A DNA stretch of 64,000 nt from JAAYED01 sp040772225 (GCA_040772225.1 JAXGYO010000003.1:434001-498000); one strand, 5' to 3'; shown: positions 24,699-34,117, counted from the first letter of the stretch. Program-made: numbers and translations. Notes: generated by a model not told the origin, from the sequence alone.

Positions 24699-25606
24699 CA
24701 GCGCAGCCCTCCCCGTTCACGCCGGCGGAACATCACGGAGGATGAGGCCAGCGTGATCAGGAACACGATCACGAACAACAGGAGCGCGATGCCAAAGAGC
24801 ACGTGATAATGCGTGCTGCCGCTGGCGACCTCGCCCATCTCGGCGGCGATCGTGGCCGTCATGGTGCGGATCGGCTTGAACAGGGCGTTGACACTATCGG
24901 GCAGGCGCGCGGCGTTGCCGGTAACCATCATCACGGCCATCGTCTCGCCGATGGCGCGGCCCATGCCCAGCATCAGTGCCATCAAGATGCCCGAGCGCGC
25001 CGCCGGGATCACCACGCGCCAGATGGTCTGCCACTGGGTGGCGCCCATAGCCAGGCCCGCGTCACGGTACGACCTGGGCACCGCATCCAGCGCATCCTCA
25101 GCCACGCTGATGATCGTGGGCAGGGCCATGTAGGCGAGCACCAGCGCCCCGGTAAAGGCGGTGAGACCTGTGGGGGCCCCCAGTCCCTCGCGCACCAGCG
25201 GCGCGAGGATCACCATCCCGAAAAAGCCCAGCACGACGGAGGGGATGCCCGCCAGGATCTCGATCATCGGCTTGAGCACCTCACGCGCCCAGTTGGGCGC
25301 GACCTCGCGGATGAATACGGCCGTGCACACGCCCAGCGGAAAGGCGATGAGCATGGCCACCAGGGTGATCAGCAGCGAGCCGAACAGCAGGGGAATCGTG
25401 CCATAGAGGTCAAAAGTCGGGTACCAGCGAGCGCCAAACAGGTTGCCCAGCGGCACCTCGACAAAGGCCGGCACGCCCTCGGTGAGCAGGAACAAAAAGA
25501 TCACAGCGACGATGCCGATGGTGGATACGCCCAACACCCGAATGAGCGTCTCGATGAACCACTCAAAGCCTGGGCGTTTCGTCTCTCTGACTTTGCGGCG
25601 GGGCAT
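24698..25606 (-). CDS. pstC: phosphate ABC transporter permease PstC
   Basis: 302 residues with six predicted helices and the EAA loop DALDAVPRSYRDAGLAMGATQWQTIWRVVIPAARSGI. It is the partner of PstA. GGAGGAG precedes the ATG. Confidence 0.95.
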   Translation of the reverse strand: MPRRKVRETKRPGFEWFIETLIRVLGVSTIGIVAVIFLFLLTEGVPAFVEVPLGNLFGARWYPTFDLYGTIPLLFGSLLITLVAMLIAFPLGVCTAVFIREVAPNWAREVLKPMIEILAGIPSVVLGFFGMVILAPLVREGLGAPTGLTAFTGALVLAYMALPTIISVAEDALDAVPRSYRDAGLAMGATQWQTIWRVVIPAARSGILMALMLGMGRAIGETMAVMMVTGNAARLPDSVNALFKPIRTMTATIAAEMGEVASGSTHYHVLFGIALLLFVIVFLITLASSSVMFRRRERGGLR

Positions 25607-25617
25607 GCTCTCCTCCG

Positions 25618-26538
25618 TTATTGCAGCGGCACAAAGCCCAGGTCGTCCACCTGCTGCTGGCCTTCTGTGAGCACCCAGGTCATATAGTCGGCCAGAGCGC
25701 CGGTGGGCTCGCCGGCTGTGTACATGTACAGCGGGCGGGCGATGGCATAGGATCCGTCGTTTACGGTGGCTGCGGAGGGCAGCACATAGGGCCCGGCGGC
25801 GTCAGCGGCGATGGCCAGCGTCTTTTCCTCAGAGGTCACATAGCCGAGGCCGTCATAGCCGATGGCGTTACGATTCTGCCGGACCTCCGCGCCGATCCCC
25901 TCAGAGGAGGGCATCAGCAGCGTGTCGGGTGACGGCAGCAGATCGCTCTCCTCGCCCAGGCGGATGACGTTCTCGATAAAGTAGACGTATGTGCCGGAGT
26001 TGGACTCGCGGGAGAGGAGCACGATGGGGCGGTCCTCGCCGCCCACCTCACGCCAGTTGGTGATCTTGCCCGTATAGATATCGGACACCTGCTGCAGGGT
26101 GAGTTGCTCCACGGGGTTATCGGGGTGCACCACCACGGCGATGGCATCCTGTGCCACGATGAACTCGACGGGATCGATGCCATTCTTGCGGGCGGCCTCG
26201 AACTCTTCCGGCTTCATTTCGCGTGAGGCGTTCGCGATGTCCACCGTGCCATTGATCATGGCGGCGATGCCCGTCCCCGAGCCGCCGCCGGTGACCGAGA
26301 TGCTGATTTCGGGGTGCTCGGCGGTATAGGCCTCGACCCAGGCCAGCGCCAGGTTCACGATGGTGTCTGAGCCTTTGTTCTGAATCACGGTCACGGCGAC
26401 GGGGGTGGCCACCGGGTCGCCGTACGCATCCAGTTCCGGCCCACCGCAGCCGGCCAGGCACGCCAGCAGGGCCAGCAGACAAAGCAACCCTGCCGTAGCA
26501 GCGATTGACCGCAGTGTGGTGACAGGATGATATCGCAA
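25618..26538 (-). CDS. pstS: phosphate-binding lipoprotein PstS
   Basis: 306 residues. The open frame extends far upstream into unrelated sequence; the start chosen is TTG 26538, with GAGGA 7 bp upstream, because it begins just before a lipoprotein signal (LLALLACLAGC, lipobox LAGC). Phosphate-binding motifs follow: NKGSDTIVNLALAW, TGGGSGTGIAAMINGTVDIANASR and SRESNSGTYVYF. The mature protein would be tethered outside the membrane and deliver phosphate to PstCA. First gene of the operon. Confidence 0.9.
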   Translation of the reverse strand: MRYHPVTTLRSIAATAGLLCLLALLACLAGCGGPELDAYGDPVATPVAVTVIQNKGSDTIVNLALAWVEAYTAEHPEISISVTGGGSGTGIAAMINGTVDIANASREMKPEEFEAARKNGIDPVEFIVAQDAIAVVVHPDNPVEQLTLQQVSDIYTGKITNWREVGGEDRPIVLLSRESNSGTYVYFIENVIRLGEESDLLPSPDTLLMPSSEGIGAEVRQNRNAIGYDGLGYVTSEEKTLAIAADAAGPYVLPSAATVNDGSYAIARPLYMYTAGEPTGALADYMTWVLTEGQQQVDDLGFVPLQ

Positions 26539-26589
26539 GATGTATCCTCGTGACAGAGCGCGAACAAGGATGTCAGTCCGATCAAGATC

Positions 26590-26618
26590 ATTGTAGCGGT
26601 GCGCTACGGGCCGCGCAA
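26590..26618 (-). promoter_or_regulatory. promoter of the pst operon
   Basis: TTGCGC at 26618-26613 and TACAAT at 26595-26590 (minus strand), 17-bp spacer. No clear Pho box was recognised by eye. Confidence 0.5.
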
Positions 26619-26660
26619 ATGGCTGCAGAGGCGCGAGGGCGGGAGATACTGCGCGTGCCC

Positions 26661-26690
26661 TTGACCTCCCCGCCCCACTGCCGATAGAAT
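26661..26690 (+). promoter_or_regulatory. promoter of the Gfo/sugar-isomerase cluster
   Basis: TTGACC at 26661-26666 and TAGAAT at 26685-26690, 18-bp spacer, divergent from the pst promoter. Confidence 0.65.
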
Positions 26691-26733
26691 CCAGCCACGG
26701 ACCGTAACTATTGCGATCAAAGGAGTGCCCGAG

Positions 26734-27843
26734 ATGAGCGACAAGATTCGCATCGGCGTGATCGGTACGGGTCAGATCGGCACGCGGCATCTGGAGCGCT
26801 ATGCGCCGATTCCCGACGCCGAGGTGGTGGCCATTTGCGACCTGCGCGAGGAGCATGCCCGCGTGCTCGCGTCGCAGTTCGGCATCCCCGATGTCTACAC
26901 AGACTATCGCAAGATGCTGGAGCGGAGCGACATCCAGGCGGTGGACGTGTGCCTGCACAACCGGTTCCACCGGCCCATGGCGGAGGCGGTGCTGGAGGCG
27001 GGCAAGCACTGCTACTGCGAAAAGCCCATGTCGTGGACCTATAACGACGCCAAAGCGATGTACGATACGGCACAGCGCACGGGGAACAAGTTGCACATCC
27101 AGCTGGGGACGATCTACTCGCCCGAGGCGCGCGCGGCCCGCAAGATCATCGACGATGGGCATCTGGGCGATATCTACTTCGCCCGGACGATCCATTATCG
27201 CCGGCGCGGCCGCCCCTATGTCGATGGCTATGGCACGCCCGCCTTTGTCAATACCGGCACCTCCGGCGGCGGCGCCATGCTGGACATGGCCGTCTACCAC
27301 ATCTCGCTGATCCTCTACCTGCTGGGCAACCCGGCGCCGCAGACGGTGTCGGGCGCGACCTACCAGAAACTCGAGAACATGTACCCCGACCGCAAAGAGA
27401 GCGGCAAGTACAACGTCGAGGAGCTGGGCATGGCCTACATCCGGCTGGCGGGCGGGATCAGCATGATGATGGAGGAGGCCTGGGCGATCCAGGCGTCCGA
27501 CCCCGATCTGGATCATATCTCGGGCTCGCGCGGCGGCGTGCGGCTCACGCCCCTCACCTACTATACCACCCTGTCGGACCTGGAGATGGACGGCACCTTT
27601 GACCTCAAGCAGGGCATCTGGCGCTGGGAGCAGTGCGATCCGACCCAGGCCTACTATAGCGAGTCGCAGCGGCACTGGGTGGCTGCGTTGCAGGGTAAGG
27701 TGCCTCTGCTGGATACGGCCGGGATCGCCCTGAACACGGCGCTAATCACCGAAGGGGTGTACCTCTCGCAGCGCCTGGGCCGCGAGGTGACCGCGGAGGA
27801 GATTGCGGCGGCAGAGCAGGGCGTGGGGCGCGAGACATTCTAG
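26734..27843 (+). CDS. Gfo/Idh/MocA-family oxidoreductase (cluster copy 1)
   Basis: 369 residues from ATG 26734, set by AGGAG at 26721. It has the NAD-binding GVIGTGQIGTRH at the N-terminus and CEKPMSWTYNDAK with the catalytic Lys at about residue 97. The HISLILYLLG region belongs to the substrate-binding domain. It probably oxidises or reduces a sugar, inositol or sugar acid. First gene of a five-gene run that also holds two more members of its family and two TIM-barrel isomerases, a typical carbohydrate-modifying set. Confidence 0.9.
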   Translation: MSDKIRIGVIGTGQIGTRHLERYAPIPDAEVVAICDLREEHARVLASQFGIPDVYTDYRKMLERSDIQAVDVCLHNRFHRPMAEAVLEAGKHCYCEKPMSWTYNDAKAMYDTAQRTGNKLHIQLGTIYSPEARAARKIIDDGHLGDIYFARTIHYRRRGRPYVDGYGTPAFVNTGTSGGGAMLDMAVYHISLILYLLGNPAPQTVSGATYQKLENMYPDRKESGKYNVEELGMAYIRLAGGISMMMEEAWAIQASDPDLDHISGSRGGVRLTPLTYYTTLSDLEMDGTFDLKQGIWRWEQCDPTQAYYSESQRHWVAALQGKVPLLDTAGIALNTALITEGVYLSQRLGREVTAEEIAAAEQGVGRETF

Positions 27844-27918
27844 AGGACAGGGTCAGGGCGGGCGCGTCCGGAAAGGGTGTGCCCGCTCTGGCTGAATGCT
27901 GAATACAAGGAGCACAGG

Positions 27919-29022
27919 ATGCCCAACAAGAAACTGCGCGTGGGATTGATCGGCACCGGCATGATCTGCAATATCGCCCACATGCCTGCCTGGAAGGCGC
28001 TGCCTGATGATGTCGAGGTCGTCGCGGCGGCGGATATCGTCGCCAGCCACGCCCGCGGCACCGCGGAGGCCCATGGGATCCCCTACTGGACCGATGATCC
28101 TCAGCGGATGCTCGATACCCAGGACCTGGATATCGTGTCGGTGTGCGCGCCCAACAGCTATCACAAGCCGTGGACGCTGGCGGCGCTCAAGGCCGGGGCC
28201 CACGTGCTGTGTGAAAAGCCGGTGGCCACCGGCTACCAGGACGCCGCCGAGATGTTCGCGGCGGCCGAAAAGGCAGGGCGCCAACTGCTGGTGGGCCAGT
28301 GCCTTCGTTTCCGCAGCGAGAACCAGGCGGCCAAGTCCTTTGTCGAGTCGGGTCTGCTGGGAGAGACCTACTATGCCGAGGCGGGCGCTATGCGGCGCCG
28401 CGGCGTGCCCGAGTGGGGCCTCTTTCACATGAAGGAGCATTCGGGCGGCGGCCCGATTTTCGATATCGGCGTGCACGCGCTGGACCTGGTGCTCTGGCTG
28501 ATCGGCAGCCCGCGGGTGGTGGCGGTCAGCGGCGCTACGTACACGCGCATCGCCAACCAGGACGAGGGCCTGGTCAAGTCGCTGGCCGACAGCGGCGCAC
28601 CGGACGGCGTGCCCGAGGCGCGGCCCTATGACTATCGCGAGTTCGACGTCGAGGATCTGGGCGTGGGGATGCTGCGCCTGGAGAACGGGATGACCATCGT
28701 GATCCGTGCCTCCTGGGCGGCGAATATCCCCGAGGGCACAGGCAATACCTTTATCCTGGGCACCAAAGCGGGGTTGGCGCTGAATCCCGTGCGCCTGCTG
28801 GGCACGGTGGGCCGCTACCAGGCGGATATCACACCGCACATCCCCGGGCGCGACGAACCCTTTGCCACTGGCCATATCCGCGAGGCGGCGCACCTGGTGC
28901 GCGCCATCCGCGGCGAGCAAGAGTTGATGGTGAAAAAGGATGAGGTCCTGAACGTCATCCACGCCCTGGAGGGGCTGTACCGCAGCGCCGAGCGGGGCGA
29001 AGAGATCCAGTTGGATTGGTAG
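27919..29022 (+). CDS. Gfo/Idh/MocA-family oxidoreductase (cluster copy 2)
   Basis: 367 residues from ATG 27919 with AAGGAG upstream. The Rossmann motif is GLIGTGMICNIAH, the catalytic Lys block LCEKPVATGYQDA, and the substrate-domain block GGGPIFDIGVHALDLVLWLIGSP. The gap to copy 1 is 75 bp. The sequence is clearly different from copies 1 and 3, so the three probably act on different intermediates or positions of the same sugar. Confidence 0.9.
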   Translation: MPNKKLRVGLIGTGMICNIAHMPAWKALPDDVEVVAAADIVASHARGTAEAHGIPYWTDDPQRMLDTQDLDIVSVCAPNSYHKPWTLAALKAGAHVLCEKPVATGYQDAAEMFAAAEKAGRQLLVGQCLRFRSENQAAKSFVESGLLGETYYAEAGAMRRRGVPEWGLFHMKEHSGGGPIFDIGVHALDLVLWLIGSPRVVAVSGATYTRIANQDEGLVKSLADSGAPDGVPEARPYDYREFDVEDLGVGMLRLENGMTIVIRASWAANIPEGTGNTFILGTKAGLALNPVRLLGTVGRYQADITPHIPGRDEPFATGHIREAAHLVRAIRGEQELMVKKDEVLNVIHALEGLYRSAERGEEIQLDW

Positions 29023-29043
29023 GGTCGACCAAGCCTGTTCTGT

Positions 29044-29099
29044 GTAGGGGCGGACCACCGTGTCGACCCCGATAGGAAGGGCAGGCACGGTGGCCTGCC
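29044..29099. repeat. dispersed GTAGGGGCGG-type repeat with hairpin
   Basis: GTAGGGGCGGACCACCGTGT (29044-29063) is followed by the hairpin GGCAGGC-acggtg-GCCTGCC (29080-29099). A related block lies in reverse orientation at 36791-36820. It sits between copies 2 and 3 of the dehydrogenases. Confidence 0.55.
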
Positions 29100-29127
29100 A
29101 CTGCACTGGTGAGAGAAGGAGACACAC

Positions 29128-30255
29128 ATGGACAAGATCTATCGCGTTGGGATCATCGGGTTCGGGCACATGCATATCAACAATGTGGCCCAACTCTACG
29201 CATCGCATCCGCAGGTGCAGTTCGTCGCCTGCGCGGACACGATCCCGCGCACGCCCGAGCTGCGAACGGCTCCCTATACCCGCGAATGGAACCGGGAGAA
29301 TGTCATGAGCCTGACGGGCATGACCGAGTTCTATCCCGATTTCTACGCGATGCTCATCAAAGAGGACCTCGACATTGTCATTGTCACCTGTGAGAACGCG
29401 CAGCACGCCGTGGTGGTGGAGGCCTGCGCCGAGGCGGGTGTGCACGTGTGCGTGGAAAAGCCCATGGCCACTACGCTGGCCGACGGCCTGCGCATGGTGC
29501 GGGCCTGCGTCGCCAACGACGTTTCGATGATCGTCAACTGGCCGCTAACCTGGCAGCCCGCGGCGCACAAGGCCAAGGCGTTGATTGAAGAGGGTGTGAT
29601 CGGCGACCTGATCGAGGTCAAGTGGCGCTCCGGGCACACCGGTCCGCTGGGGCCGGGCGCGGCGCACGCCGGCGTGAGCGAGGCCTCACAGGTGCTCAGC
29701 GGACCGGAACGTGCAGCCACCTGGTGGCACCAGCGCGAGGCGGGAGGCGGCGCGCTCCTGGATTTCACCTCCTACGGGGCGATGGTCAGCCGGTGGTACA
29801 TCGGGCAGCCGGCCGTGGCTGTGATGGCCATGCGCGCCAATCTGCAGAGCCAGTGGGGCACCGCCGATGACAACGCCGCTGTACTGGTGCGTTTTCCCAG
29901 TGCGCTGGCGCTGCTGGAGGGCACCTGGACGACGTTCGATCACGGCGTCGCCACGGGCCCGATCGTGTATGGCTCCACCGGCACGCTGGTGGTGGAGGGC
30001 GGCGCCAATAGCCCGCAGGTGCGGCTGGAGCGCGGCCATGGCGACACGACCGTCTATACCGCCGAGCCGCTGCCTGCGGGAAGGCATGACGTGGCCCATG
30101 AGATGATCCACCACCTCAACACGGGAGAGCCGGTGCATCCCACACTGGATATGCAGGCCAACCTGGAGTACATGGCGATCATCGATGCCGCGGCGCGGTC
30201 CTGCGAGAGCGGGCGGCTGGAACTGGTTCAGAACGCGGCCTGGGATCTGGGCTGA
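29128..30255 (+). CDS. Gfo/Idh/MocA-family oxidoreductase (cluster copy 3)
   Basis: 375 residues. GIIGFGHMHINNV is the dinucleotide-binding motif and CVEKPMATTLADG carries the catalytic Lys. The N-terminal domain has an extra segment around residues 45-70 compared with copies 1 and 2. GAAGGAG precedes the ATG. It is followed 11 bp later by the first sugar isomerase gene, suggesting co-translation. Confidence 0.9.
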   Translation: MDKIYRVGIIGFGHMHINNVAQLYASHPQVQFVACADTIPRTPELRTAPYTREWNRENVMSLTGMTEFYPDFYAMLIKEDLDIVIVTCENAQHAVVVEACAEAGVHVCVEKPMATTLADGLRMVRACVANDVSMIVNWPLTWQPAAHKAKALIEEGVIGDLIEVKWRSGHTGPLGPGAAHAGVSEASQVLSGPERAATWWHQREAGGGALLDFTSYGAMVSRWYIGQPAVAVMAMRANLQSQWGTADDNAAVLVRFPSALALLEGTWTTFDHGVATGPIVYGSTGTLVVEGGANSPQVRLERGHGDTTVYTAEPLPAGRHDVAHEMIHHLNTGEPVHPTLDMQANLEYMAIIDAAARSCESGRLELVQNAAWDLG

Positions 30256-30266
30256 AGGGGGACACA

Positions 30267-31028
30267 ATGCACGACAATGTTTCGATCGCTTCGTACGCCT
30301 TTCACGGCCTGCTTCGCGAGGGCGCCATCGACGTGTTCGCGTATCTGGAGACGGTGAAATATCGCTACGATGCGCAGGCCGACATCTGGAATGGGATGCT
30401 GCCCACCACGGATCGGGAGTTCCTGCTCAAGGTAAGGCGGGCCCTGGACGAACGTGGCCTGGAGTTGGCCAATCTGTGTGTTGACGGCGCGCATATCTGG
30501 GAGGACGATCCTGACCGGCGTGAGGCCAACTACCGCAACGCCCTTGCGCACCTGGAGGCGGGCGAGATTCTTGGCGCCAAAACGGTGCGCATCGATGCTG
30601 GCGGTGCGCACGACGCGCACACGTTTACCACGGAGCAGATGGATCTGATCGTCAAGCGGTATCGCGAGTTCGCCCACCGGGCCTCGCAGGGCGGCTATCG
30701 CGTGGGCCCGGAGAACCACTGGGGTCCCGAGGTCGTGCCGGAGAACATGGTGGCCATCTGCAAGGCGGTGGATCATCCCGCCTTTGGCGTGCTGCTGCAT
30801 TTCCGCGGGGACCCCGGCGACCGCGAGATGGCGCCCTGGGCGATGCACACGCATCTGGCGTGGCAGATCACTGAAGGGCCGCTTGAGGCAAGCATGGGCA
30901 TGCTGCGGGATGCCGGCTACCAGGGGTACTGGGGCATTGAGCATCACACGGGCCGTAACGAGTATGCCGAGGTCGCGGTGCAGGTGGCGCGGGTGCGGGC
31001 TGTGCTGGATCGCTGGCGAACGGAGTAA
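30267..31028 (+). CDS. sugar phosphate isomerase/epimerase-like TIM barrel (copy 1)
   Basis: 253 residues of the AP endonuclease 2/xylose isomerase-like barrel. Metal-site candidates are LCVDGAHIWEDD, TVRIDAGGAHDAH, VGPENHWGPE and the C-terminal WGIEHHTG. Its partner at 31053 shares the same order of motifs, so the two arose by duplication. Probable role is isomerisation, epimerisation or dehydration of the keto product made by the adjacent dehydrogenases. Confidence 0.85.
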   Translation: MHDNVSIASYAFHGLLREGAIDVFAYLETVKYRYDAQADIWNGMLPTTDREFLLKVRRALDERGLELANLCVDGAHIWEDDPDRREANYRNALAHLEAGEILGAKTVRIDAGGAHDAHTFTTEQMDLIVKRYREFAHRASQGGYRVGPENHWGPEVVPENMVAICKAVDHPAFGVLLHFRGDPGDREMAPWAMHTHLAWQITEGPLEASMGMLRDAGYQGYWGIEHHTGRNEYAEVAVQVARVRAVLDRWRTE

Positions 31029-31052
31029 CAGATTAGGATTGCAGGAGGCAGG

Positions 31053-31823
31053 ATGCGCGTATCACTGATGTCGTATACCTTCAATCCCATGACCCGAGCG
31101 GGTACCATGGATTGTTTCGGCTATCTGGAGGCGGTGCGCTACCGCTACGGCCTGCGCACGGCGGACCTCTGGAACCGCACGCTGGCCAGTATCGAGCCCG
31201 AGTACCTGGCGCAGGTCAAGGCAGGCCTGGCGGAGCGCGAGCTGGAGCTGGTGAACCTCGCCGTGGATGGCGCTCACATCTGGGAGGACGATCCCGCGGT
31301 GCGCGAGGAGCACTATCAGGTGGCTCTGGCGCACATGGCGGCGGCGGAGGCGCTGGGCGCCAAAACGCTGCGCATCGACGCGGGCGGCGGCCGCGAGGAC
31401 CGGCACTTTACCGATGAGCAGTTCGACCACATCGTCCTGCGCTACAAAGAGTATGCTCGGCGGGCCGCGGACAATGGCTACCGGGTAGGGCCGGAGAACC
31501 ACTGGGGCTCGGAGGCGGTGCCTGAGGAGGTCGTGCGGCTATGCGAGGCGGTCGACTCGCCCGCCTTTGGGGTGCTGCTTCACACGCGCCGCTGGTTCGG
31601 CGAGCACGCGGCGCATGGTGACAAAGTCGCGGCGCCCTGGGTGATGCATACGCACCTCACGATGAACGTGACCGACGAGGAACTGGCGGAGACGATGGTG
31701 ATGCTCCGGGACGCGGGATATACCGGCGCCTGGGGCATCGAGATGGGCGGCGTCAGTTACGCCGAGGCAGGGGTAGCCGTGGCGCGCGTGAACAGGGTTC
31801 TGGAGGGCTGGAGGCTGGGGTAG
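31053..31823 (+). CDS. sugar phosphate isomerase/epimerase-like TIM barrel (copy 2)
   Basis: 256 residues, a tandem paralog of the previous gene (LAVDGAHIWEDD, TLRIDAGGGRED, VGPENHWGSE, WGIEMGG). In the last motif the HH of copy 1 is MG, so the metal or substrate site differs. GGAGG precedes the ATG. Last gene of the cluster. Confidence 0.85.
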   Translation: MRVSLMSYTFNPMTRAGTMDCFGYLEAVRYRYGLRTADLWNRTLASIEPEYLAQVKAGLAERELELVNLAVDGAHIWEDDPAVREEHYQVALAHMAAAEALGAKTLRIDAGGGREDRHFTDEQFDHIVLRYKEYARRAADNGYRVGPENHWGSEAVPEEVVRLCEAVDSPAFGVLLHTRRWFGEHAAHGDKVAAPWVMHTHLTMNVTDEELAETMVMLRDAGYTGAWGIEMGGVSYAEAGVAVARVNRVLEGWRLG

Positions 31824-31890
31824 AGTTTCGGACGCTTTGCGGGATAGTGGCTCTTCTGGGGCGCGTGGCGCCCTGGGGCGACGAGATTCT

Positions 31891-31916
31891 GGGGCGCGGA
31901 GTTGTACTCCGCGACC
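31891..31916. repeat. REP palindrome left of the second rayT
   Basis: CGCGGAGT-tgt-ACTCCGCG (31895-31913) with GGGG before and ACC after. The right-hand copy at 32815-32840 is the same sequence in inverted orientation apart from one loop base. Confidence 0.75.
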
Positions 31917-31991
31917 GACGGGCAACTGGGGCGTGTCCCTCAGTGCACGTTGCCAATATGATGGCTGTCTGCCCAGGGGAGGAGGTGTGAC

Positions 31992-32567
31992 ATGCCCAAG
32001 TACGAACCCAAAGGCATGTACTCGCGTCACTATCTCCCACATCGGGACGCGCCCGGTGTGATCCAGGCTGTGACCTTTCGCCTGGCTGACAGTCTCCCGC
32101 AAGAGGCGATTGCAGCGCTGCAGGGAACCGGTCCGGCTGCTCGTGAACAGAGGCAGGCCCTTCTGGATGCCGGACACGGTTCGTGTGTCTTGCAGGATCC
32201 GCGCATCGCCGCGCTAGTGCAGCGTGCGCTGTTCTTCTTTGACGGCCAACGCTACCGTCTCCTGGCCTGGGTGGTGATGCCGAATCATGTCCATGTGCTG
32301 ATTGAGGCGGGGACAACGCACTCGCTGGCGAGCATTGTCCAGAGTTGGAAACGGGAGACGGCCAGGAAAGCGAACGACATTCTAGGGCGAGAGGGGCATC
32401 TCTGGCAGAGCGACTATTACGATCGATACATCAGGAACGCAGAGCACTTTGACAGAGCCGTTGCCTATATCCATCGCAATCCGGTCATCGCAGGCCTGGT
32501 AAGAGAGCCGCAGGATTGGCCGTACAGCAGCGCACGCCACTGGAAAGAGAAGGGTGAGGGCTGGTGA
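31992..32567 (+). CDS. rayT: REP-associated tyrosine transposase (second copy)
   Basis: 191 residues with AGGAGG upstream. HUH motif MPNHVHVLIE and the Tyr helix VAYIHRNPVIAGLVREPQDW match the copy at 8597. The N-terminus (YSRHYLPHRDAPGVIQAVTF) is also shared. It is flanked by inverted REPs of a different stem sequence from those at the first copy, so each transposase appears to have its own REP family. Confidence 0.88.
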   Translation: MPKYEPKGMYSRHYLPHRDAPGVIQAVTFRLADSLPQEAIAALQGTGPAAREQRQALLDAGHGSCVLQDPRIAALVQRALFFFDGQRYRLLAWVVMPNHVHVLIEAGTTHSLASIVQSWKRETARKANDILGREGHLWQSDYYDRYIRNAEHFDRAVAYIHRNPVIAGLVREPQDWPYSSARHWKEKGEGW

Positions 32568-32593
32568 GTTGGACGTGGCGCCGCAACATCGAG

Positions 32594-32840
32594 CGCGATC
32601 GGGTCGAGGAGTGCAGGGCACTCCGTACAGCGCTCGCATCTCAGGGTGGGCCGAGTGCCAGGTGACAGCGCGACAGGTGTGGTACGAGCGGTAGCCGGTC
32701 GCGGAGTACAGGGCGCTGTAAACAGCGTACGCGCCTGAGTCGCCGTGTCCCGAAATCACCATCGCGATGGGTTATTAATCCCGTTTATCCTGCCCAGTGA
32801 TGTGGCAGCAGACCGGTCGCGGAGTGCAACTCCGCGCCCC
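32594..32840. repeat. REP cluster right of the second rayT
   Basis: The 374-bp geneless stretch 32568-32941 holds three related units: GAGGAGTGCAGGGCACTCC (about 32608), GGTCGCGGAGTACAGGGCGC (about 32698) and the full palindrome GGTCGCGGAGT-gca-ACTCCGCG (32815-32836). The first two look like decayed copies with altered right arms. No gene was seen in this stretch. Confidence 0.65.
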
Positions 32841-32941
32841 AGGGAGTAATGCGACCCAGGGCAGCGCGCGGCTTGGGATAGGCAGGGCGAAATCGTCCGC
32901 ATCCTGCCCATCCTGTCTATCGCTGTTACCTTCCGCTGTCC

Positions 32942-34117
32942 CTATCGCCTCACGTCCACATAGTGGATCACGCCGCGCTCACCATTCACCAGCCAGTCGG
33001 GGTCGGCGGCCCGTAGCGCCTCGGCCTGGCCCTCCGCCATGCCTACGATCAGCTCGGCCTTGAGGGTGCGCAGCGTCACAAAGGGCGCGGGCATATAGGT
33101 CGTCACCGCCGCCAGGTCTGTGGTGGGCGGCCAGTCGCGGTCCTCCAGCAGGCGCCGGTAGTTGACGTCGCCCTTGAGCAGGATCAGATCAGCTTTGCCG
33201 AGATCCGCCTTGAGATCTTCGGGCAGTTCCGTCAGGTGTGCGCTGGTGGTCCAAAAGGCGTGCGAGTGCAGCACCAGCCGTTTGGCGTCGGTGGCGTGCC
33301 GCAGCTCGGCCCCCAACGCCCGAGGCCGGGGCGCGGCGAGGTCCTCCAGCGCGCGGCGCGCCAGGCGATAGTCCTTGGGCATCGTGTCGGAGACGAAAAA
33401 GGGCTGCGCTTTCAGGTGCAGGTGGATCTCGCGCACCAGATTGTGCGCTAGCAGCAGGCCGATCAGGCCCATGTCCGCGAGAATCTCGGGACCCGAGTTG
33501 TCGGCGATATAGTCCAGCCGGCGTACCCGGCCCGCGGCCAGCAGGTCCCAGACCATCTCCCGGTGGTCGATCAGGATACGATGCTGCTCATCGCTGTCGG
33601 TCTCCGACGAGCCCTTGACAGTGATGTTGGAGAGGTCTGCGCGATTGCCCCACAGGGCGCGGCGCATGGCCAACAGGAACTGGTCCTTGAGTTCGTACTC
33701 CTCATGCCAGCCGGCGTAAAAGCGTACCGTGGCCGCCAGTCCTTCACCCATGGCCTCACGCTTTTGGGGTTCAAAGGGGTCCAGCAGGTAAGTTGGCCCG
33801 GGCTGAAAATAGCGCACCGCCTCCAGCAGCCTGCGGTAAAAGTAGGTCTCCGCCAGGAACCAGGGGAGCTCGGTCCAGCGCTTGCCCTCCCAGGGCGCCA
33901 GTGCCCGGTTCCAGAGTGGGCGATCGGGGCACTTTTCCTTGAGTGGCGCCGCCACGCCCTCGCGAATCTCGTCACCAAAACGCTGCACCGCGTCCACGAT
34001 ATCGGGCGCATAGTGCTGCGTGGCGATCACCTTGGCAAGGATGCCCGGCTTGCGAACCTTGATCGTGTGCTCGGCAAAGGATCCTGGCGTGGAATTCATC
34101 AAGGGCGGTGGGAGCAT
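32942..34117 (-). CDS. DUF89/ARMT1-like damage-control phosphatase
   Basis: 391 residues from ATG 34117, with GGAGG upstream. The family signature IADNSGPEILADMGLI, with its Asp/Asn metal ligands, is near residue 215 and LLKGDVNYRRLLED near residue 330. DUF89 enzymes are metal-dependent phosphatases acting on abnormal sugar phosphates (metabolite damage control); some have been linked to carboxyl methylation. It stands alone, facing the rayT region. Confidence 0.82.
   Translation of the reverse strand: MLPPPLMNSTPGSFAEHTIKVRKPGILAKVIATQHYAPDIVDAVQRFGDEIREGVAAPLKEKCPDRPLWNRALAPWEGKRWTELPWFLAETYFYRRLLEAVRYFQPGPTYLLDPFEPQKREAMGEGLAATVRFYAGWHEEYELKDQFLLAMRRALWGNRADLSNITVKGSSETDSDEQHRILIDHREMVWDLLAAGRVRRLDYIADNSGPEILADMGLIGLLLAHNLVREIHLHLKAQPFFVSDTMPKDYRLARRALEDLAAPRPRALGAELRHATDAKRLVLHSHAFWTTSAHLTELPEDLKADLGKADLILLKGDVNYRRLLEDRDWPPTTDLAAVTTYMPAPFVTLRTLKAELIVGMAEGQAEALRAADPDWLVNGERGVIHYVDVRR

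Noticed and set aside
26539..27675. A long minus-strand frame fusing pstS to upstream sequence
   Set aside because: The extension is antisense to the first Gfo/Idh/MocA gene; the lipoprotein signal and ribosome binding site place the real start at 26538.
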